DNA of 64,000 nucleotides. Origin: Photorhabdus cinerea (GTDB taxonomy: Bacteria; Pseudomonadota; Gammaproteobacteria; Enterobacterales; Enterobacteriaceae). Position 1 is the first letter of the stretch. Each line of letters opens with the position of its first letter. The notes under the pieces are model-generated. The model was given only the letters and a program-made list of their open reading frames with translations. It had not been told where the DNA came from and searched no databases. Below, piece by piece: positions 60,459 to 64,000 of this stretch. The stretch is from positions 124,001 to 188,000 of the forward strand of contig NZ_PUJW01000002.1 of NCBI RefSeq assembly GCF_011189575.1, read 5' to 3'. The position numbers and the translations under genes were made by a program.

Positions 60459-62219
60459 ATGAATAGATCATTGTGCAATTCAGAATCAAAATTAACGTCT
60501 TATTTAGGCATAGGAAATGCGGAAGTATCTGATAACCTTTTAGTACTACTTAAAAGCACTTGTGGTAGTTATCAGTCGTCAGTAAAAAAGTTCATAGAAC
60601 TGCTTAAATATATTCGAAATAATAATATTCACACGAAATCATTTAATGAATTAGTTGCCCTTCATGAGCTTGTAGCCCCGCATGATTGTGCTGTAGTTTC
60701 TATGCTGTCAATTCATTTTAATTTAGCCATAGGCACTATTGCTAACTTAGGATCGCAAACTCCCTATGTTGAAGCTCTTTACCAAAAACTTTGTTCAGGT
60801 CGTGCCATCGGCGTATATCTTGCAACTGAGCTGGCTCACGGGAATGATCTAATCTCTATCGAAACACAAGCTAATTATCTCCCGGAAAAAGGTGTATTCA
60901 TGTTGAATTCACCAAGCCAAAATGCATATAAATTTATGCCTAATACTACACCTTGTGAACTACCCAAAATAGCTGTAATTTTAGCTCAGCTAAATGTATC
61001 AGGAAAAAAATATGGTATTTTCCCATTCATTCTCCCCCTGTCGGTAAATGGAAAATTAACGCTTGGAGTTAAAATTACTCCACTTGGCGATAAACCGGGA
61101 TTTTATTTAGATAACGCAATCACTTCATTTGATAATGTCGAAATTCCTTTTGAAGGACTCCTCGCTGGCAATATGATAACCTTGACCAGAGATGGTAAAA
61201 TATCATTACATACTAAAAAATTAAGAGAAAGATTCTCGTTAATTACAAATAGAGTACATTCAGGGAAGCTATGCATGGCAATGAGCTCAGTTACAGCGGC
61301 CAAATCAGCGCTTCATATAACCAACGCATATGGAAATAAACGACAAACATTTGGCTACTCAGGTGCTATGCCAATAATTAATTATTTTCATTTAAAAGAG
61401 GGAATTGCCTGGGATACCCTGAGCACAATCACTCACGCATTATACTTAAGAGAATTAACCAGAAAGGTTTCAATTATATTATCAGAATCAGTTAAAAACT
61501 TTAAGTTTTCAGATGAATTACTTATTGAAATCACGACAACTAAATCGCTGTGTACATGGCGCACACAAGAAATATTAATTAATTGTCGTGAACGTTGTGG
61601 TGCACAGGGATTATTTACGATTAACAAAATATCCAATTATTTGATATCTAATTTTGGTGCGATTACTTCGGAAGGTGATAACTTTGTATTATCACTAAAG
61701 GCCGGAGGGACGATTATTCTCAATAAGATGAAAAAAATACATAAAAAAACATCTTTCCAGTATGACTTGTTTCCCATTTTGAATGATTATATGAATTTTT
61801 TATATAAGAAGATAAACAGACTAATAGTAAATAATAATAAAAAAATAAATCTCGATACGCTTAATAAGCATAGTGAGAATTTTCTGGAACTAAGCCAGAC
61901 ATATGCCATTTTATCCGTGGTGACGACAATTATTGATGCATATCATAATGATGATGATGTCAATATGATCATCGAAGGTTATCTTCTCGACTGGATTCAT
62001 CGTACCATGAGCAATCTCCTGAGAAGTGAAGTGATCAATTTACAGGAATCTCAAAAAATAGACGAGAGACGCATTGAATATATACGTAAGCATGCAGACA
62101 GAATAAATGATTATATTGCCAGTTTTGGCGTGGATAAGATTGGCATTGAGACACCGATATCCAGTAATGATTATATTTCCTGGTATGCAAATAATCACCA
62201 TCAGTTAAAAAACAATTAA
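60459..62219 (+). CDS. acyl-CoA oxidase/dehydrogenase-family protein
   Basis: The 586-residue protein, started at ATG 60459, matches acyl-CoA oxidase architecture: an N-terminal helical part, a middle beta domain with GVYLATELAHGNDLISIETQ (FAD/substrate loop) and FDNVEIPFEGLL, and a C-terminal helical FAD-binding part with CRERCGAQGLF. Peroxisomal-type ACOX enzymes desaturate acyl-CoA and make H2O2; in bacteria such genes often sit in natural-product loci. No thiolase or hydratase is nearby, so the substrate is unknown. Confidence 0.78.
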   Translation: MNRSLCNSESKLTSYLGIGNAEVSDNLLVLLKSTCGSYQSSVKKFIELLKYIRNNNIHTKSFNELVALHELVAPHDCAVVSMLSIHFNLAIGTIANLGSQTPYVEALYQKLCSGRAIGVYLATELAHGNDLISIETQANYLPEKGVFMLNSPSQNAYKFMPNTTPCELPKIAVILAQLNVSGKKYGIFPFILPLSVNGKLTLGVKITPLGDKPGFYLDNAITSFDNVEIPFEGLLAGNMITLTRDGKISLHTKKLRERFSLITNRVHSGKLCMAMSSVTAAKSALHITNAYGNKRQTFGYSGAMPIINYFHLKEGIAWDTLSTITHALYLRELTRKVSIILSESVKNFKFSDELLIEITTTKSLCTWRTQEILINCRERCGAQGLFTINKISNYLISNFGAITSEGDNFVLSLKAGGTIILNKMKKIHKKTSFQYDLFPILNDYMNFLYKKINRLIVNNNKKINLDTLNKHSENFLELSQTYAILSVVTTIIDAYHNDDDVNMIIEGYLLDWIHRTMSNLLRSEVINLQESQKIDERRIEYIRKHADRINDYIASFGVDKIGIETPISSNDYISWYANNHHQLKNN

Positions 62220-62429
62220 CCATAGGTATGGGGAAACAGGCAAAAATACGGGACGCTACCTAAAGTTTAAATTAATTAGAAAAGCCTCTATAAGTAAAGA
62301 AGACACTTGTAAATAGGTCAGGAAATAGGTTGATAGTGCATCAACGTCTGAAATGTCAGCTAATTTTTTATCCGAAGGTGCCTACTTCGAATTATGAAAG
62401 CGATTGGTCGGTAATTCAATAAAAGACTT

Positions 62430-63371
62430 TTGCTGAATATTTTACTTCAATGTGAGGTATGCCTTAGATTGCCAAATAAAAACTCTATTTTCAGATCCGA
62501 AGCAATAGAACACAGAACTCATCATTGGTTAGGAAATCCACAAGTTATTATGCCAGTAGGTGCCTTAGTTTGGACAATAATAGCGCTTGTTATTATTGTC
62601 AGCCTTGTTGTGTTCATGATAATGAGCACTTACACACAGAAGGTTCGTCTAATGGGGGAAATTATTTACGAGCCTGCGGTTGCGAGAATAGAAGCAGCGG
62701 GTAATGGAACCATTGTTCGTAGTTTTGCTGTTGAAGGGAAAGAAGTTCGCGCTGGAGATGTTATTTTCATCGTTAACATGGAAACTCAAACCGAATATGG
62801 GTGTACAAGTCATGAAATTACTTCTGCCTTAAAGTTACAGAAGACGGCGATTGAACGAGAGATCATGCTGAAATCAGAGGCGTCTGATCAAGAAAGTGAT
62901 TTTCTTGCCCAGCGTCTAAAGAATAAGGAAGCGGAAATTCAAGAATTAGACAACCTGATCACAAAATCAACTGAACAAGTCGCGTGGCTATTTGACAAAG
63001 CTCAGCTTTTCAATAAATTAGTTGGGAAAGGAATAGCACTTGAAATAGATCATATAGAACGCCGTTCTGATTATTATACCGCTTCTGTTCAACTGGCGGC
63101 TTACAAACGAGAAAAGGTTAAGTTGCAGGGTGAATCTCTCGATATCAGGGCGAGGTTGGCGACAATCTACATTGGACGTGAAACCTCACGTGAAACGTTA
63201 CGTCGAGATATTGCACGGTTAGATCAAGACTTAGTCTCTACGGAAGAAAGAAGGGAACTCTATATAACGTCTCCAATCGACGGTAAGTTAACGGGAATTA
63301 CTGGATTAGTTGGCAAAAGAATTCGCTCGTCCCAAGAATTAGCGAGTAGAAGTGGCTTTAGCCGAACCTGA
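62430..63371 (+). pseudogene. HlyD/CvaA-type membrane fusion protein, C-terminally truncated
   Basis: The frame encodes a membrane-fusion protein: RSEAIEHRTHHWLG, one membrane segment (~40-65), a biotinyl-lipoyl half (YEPAVARIEAAGNGTIVRSF), a coiled-coil hairpin (~125-260) and the second lipoyl half (SPIDGKLTGITGLVGKRI). It then breaks at QELAS, about 100 residues short of the usual end, running into sequence of the downstream ABC transporter in another frame. The start is uncertain: TTG 62469 after GAGGT is possible. Its role was bacteriocin or peptide export. Confidence 0.8.
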
Positions 63372-64000
63372 ACATAATGAAGGGGATGCTGTTCTATCGT
63401 GTCCTGAAACAATTTCAGGAAGCATTGAAATTAAAAGCCTGAGTTATCGTTATGGCGATGGCGAACCCGCTATATTTGAGAATGTTTTTCTGTCTATCAA
63501 AGCGGGTGAAAGTATTGCTATAGTCGGGCCGTCAGGTTGTGGCAAATCGACACTGCTTAAGACAATCGGTGGATTAATATCGCCAGAAAGTGGCTTTATT
63601 TATTTAGACGGAGTTGATGTCCGGAGATTAGGGCTTGGGGCCTACCGTAGCCATATTGCTTGTGTCTTACAAGAGGACAGATTATTTGCGGGATCTCTAT
63701 TGGATAACATTAGTTCATTCGACGTTAAGCCTGATCATGAATGGGTATATGAGTGTGCTCGTCTTGCTTCGATTCACACTGAAATAGAAGAGATGCCAAT
63801 GAAATATGAAACAATGGTTGGAGACATGGGCAGTGCTCTGTCAGGTGGACAACGGCAGCGTATTTCCCTTGCCAGAGCATTGTACAAACGTCCAAAGATA
63901 TTATTTCTTGATGAAGCAACGAGTGATCTGGATATCGATAACGAGGCAAAAATTAATGACTCAATACGAGAGCTAAAGATTACTAGGGTATTTGTAGCCC
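63341..64000 (+). pseudogene. 3' part of a CvaB-type ABC exporter (ATPase domain), 5' part deleted
   Basis: From about 63341 a second frame reads RVEVALAEPEHNEGD and then a full ATPase domain: Walker A VGPSGCGKSTLL, Q-loop VLQEDRLF, signature LSGGQRQRISLARA, Walker B ILFLDEAT. The window ends inside it. The N-terminal C39 peptidase and membrane domains, normally ~450 residues, are absent, and no start codon is in frame. A deletion fused the upstream HlyD gene to this fragment. Confidence 0.85.

Overview
The window is AT-rich chromosomal DNA of a gamma-proteobacterium of the family Morganellaceae, almost certainly Photorhabdus. The diagnostic combination is the stilbene/dialkylresorcinol genes stlCDE, an indigoidine-type synthetase locus, an hca/mhp cinnamate-degradation locus, many toxin-antitoxin remnants and several copies of an ERIC-type intergenic repeat. 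The assignment rests on gene content and protein similarity recalled from memory; no database search was made. I found no tRNA, rRNA, CRISPR array or intact insertion sequence.

Layout. (1) 1-4063: 5' end of an amino-acid antiporter (minus strand), a long AT-rich leader, then stlC-stlD-stlE (cyclase, ketosynthase, acyl carrier protein), with stlCD bracketed by inverted ERIC copies. (2) 4081-8404: core genes ydgH and pntAB. (3) 8498-9589: debris island with an intact ParD antitoxin, an internally deleted parE, a resolvase fragment and a 36-bp direct repeat. (4) 9681-16660: NiCoT nickel permease divergent from a complete urease operon ureABCEFGD, with a perfect palindrome in the shared promoter region. 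(5) 16991-20450: membrane protein/methyltransferase pair, uspE and fnr. (6) 21357-30540: a natural-product locus with a UPRTase-like protein, tautomerase, HAD phosphatase, two small DMT-type membrane proteins, a questin-oxidase-like DUF4243 protein, an A-Ox-PCP-TE indigoidine-type NRPS and a pseudouridine-5'-phosphate glycosidase homologue. This set resembles the minimycin/indigoidine C-nucleoside clusters of Streptomyces. (7) 30694-38757: mhpD, mhpC and hcaR divergent from hcaE-F-C-B-mhpB-hcaD. (8) 38851-51129: accessory region with two tandem small paralogues, two OppA-like binding proteins plus a third 3' remnant, a convergent antitoxin/RES-toxin pair, an M60 (enhancin-like) metallopeptidase, a PqaA-like protein and a second orphan RES-type antitoxin. 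(9) 51593-57670: quinone oxidoreductase, tyrosine decarboxylase plus tyrosine permease, a DUF29 protein, an antitoxin with a broken toxin, and an OsmC protein. (10) 57775-64000: two small secreted paralogues, an intact Phd/PIN pair with a decayed second copy, an acyl-CoA-oxidase-like gene, and a type I secretion system (HlyD plus ABC exporter) collapsed by a deletion.

How the parts work together. Cinnamate metabolism links region 1 (stilbene assembly from cinnamoyl precursors) with region 7 (dioxygenation and meta-cleavage of phenylpropanoids; in Photorhabdus Hca enzymes are also tied to cinnamate turnover and stilbene epoxidation). Urease depends on nickel import by the adjacent permease. 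Tyrosine permease and decarboxylase form a tyramine module. The right half is typical host-interaction and defence accessory DNA: a peptidase, secreted proteins, and TA modules of which several have lost the toxin but kept the antitoxin.
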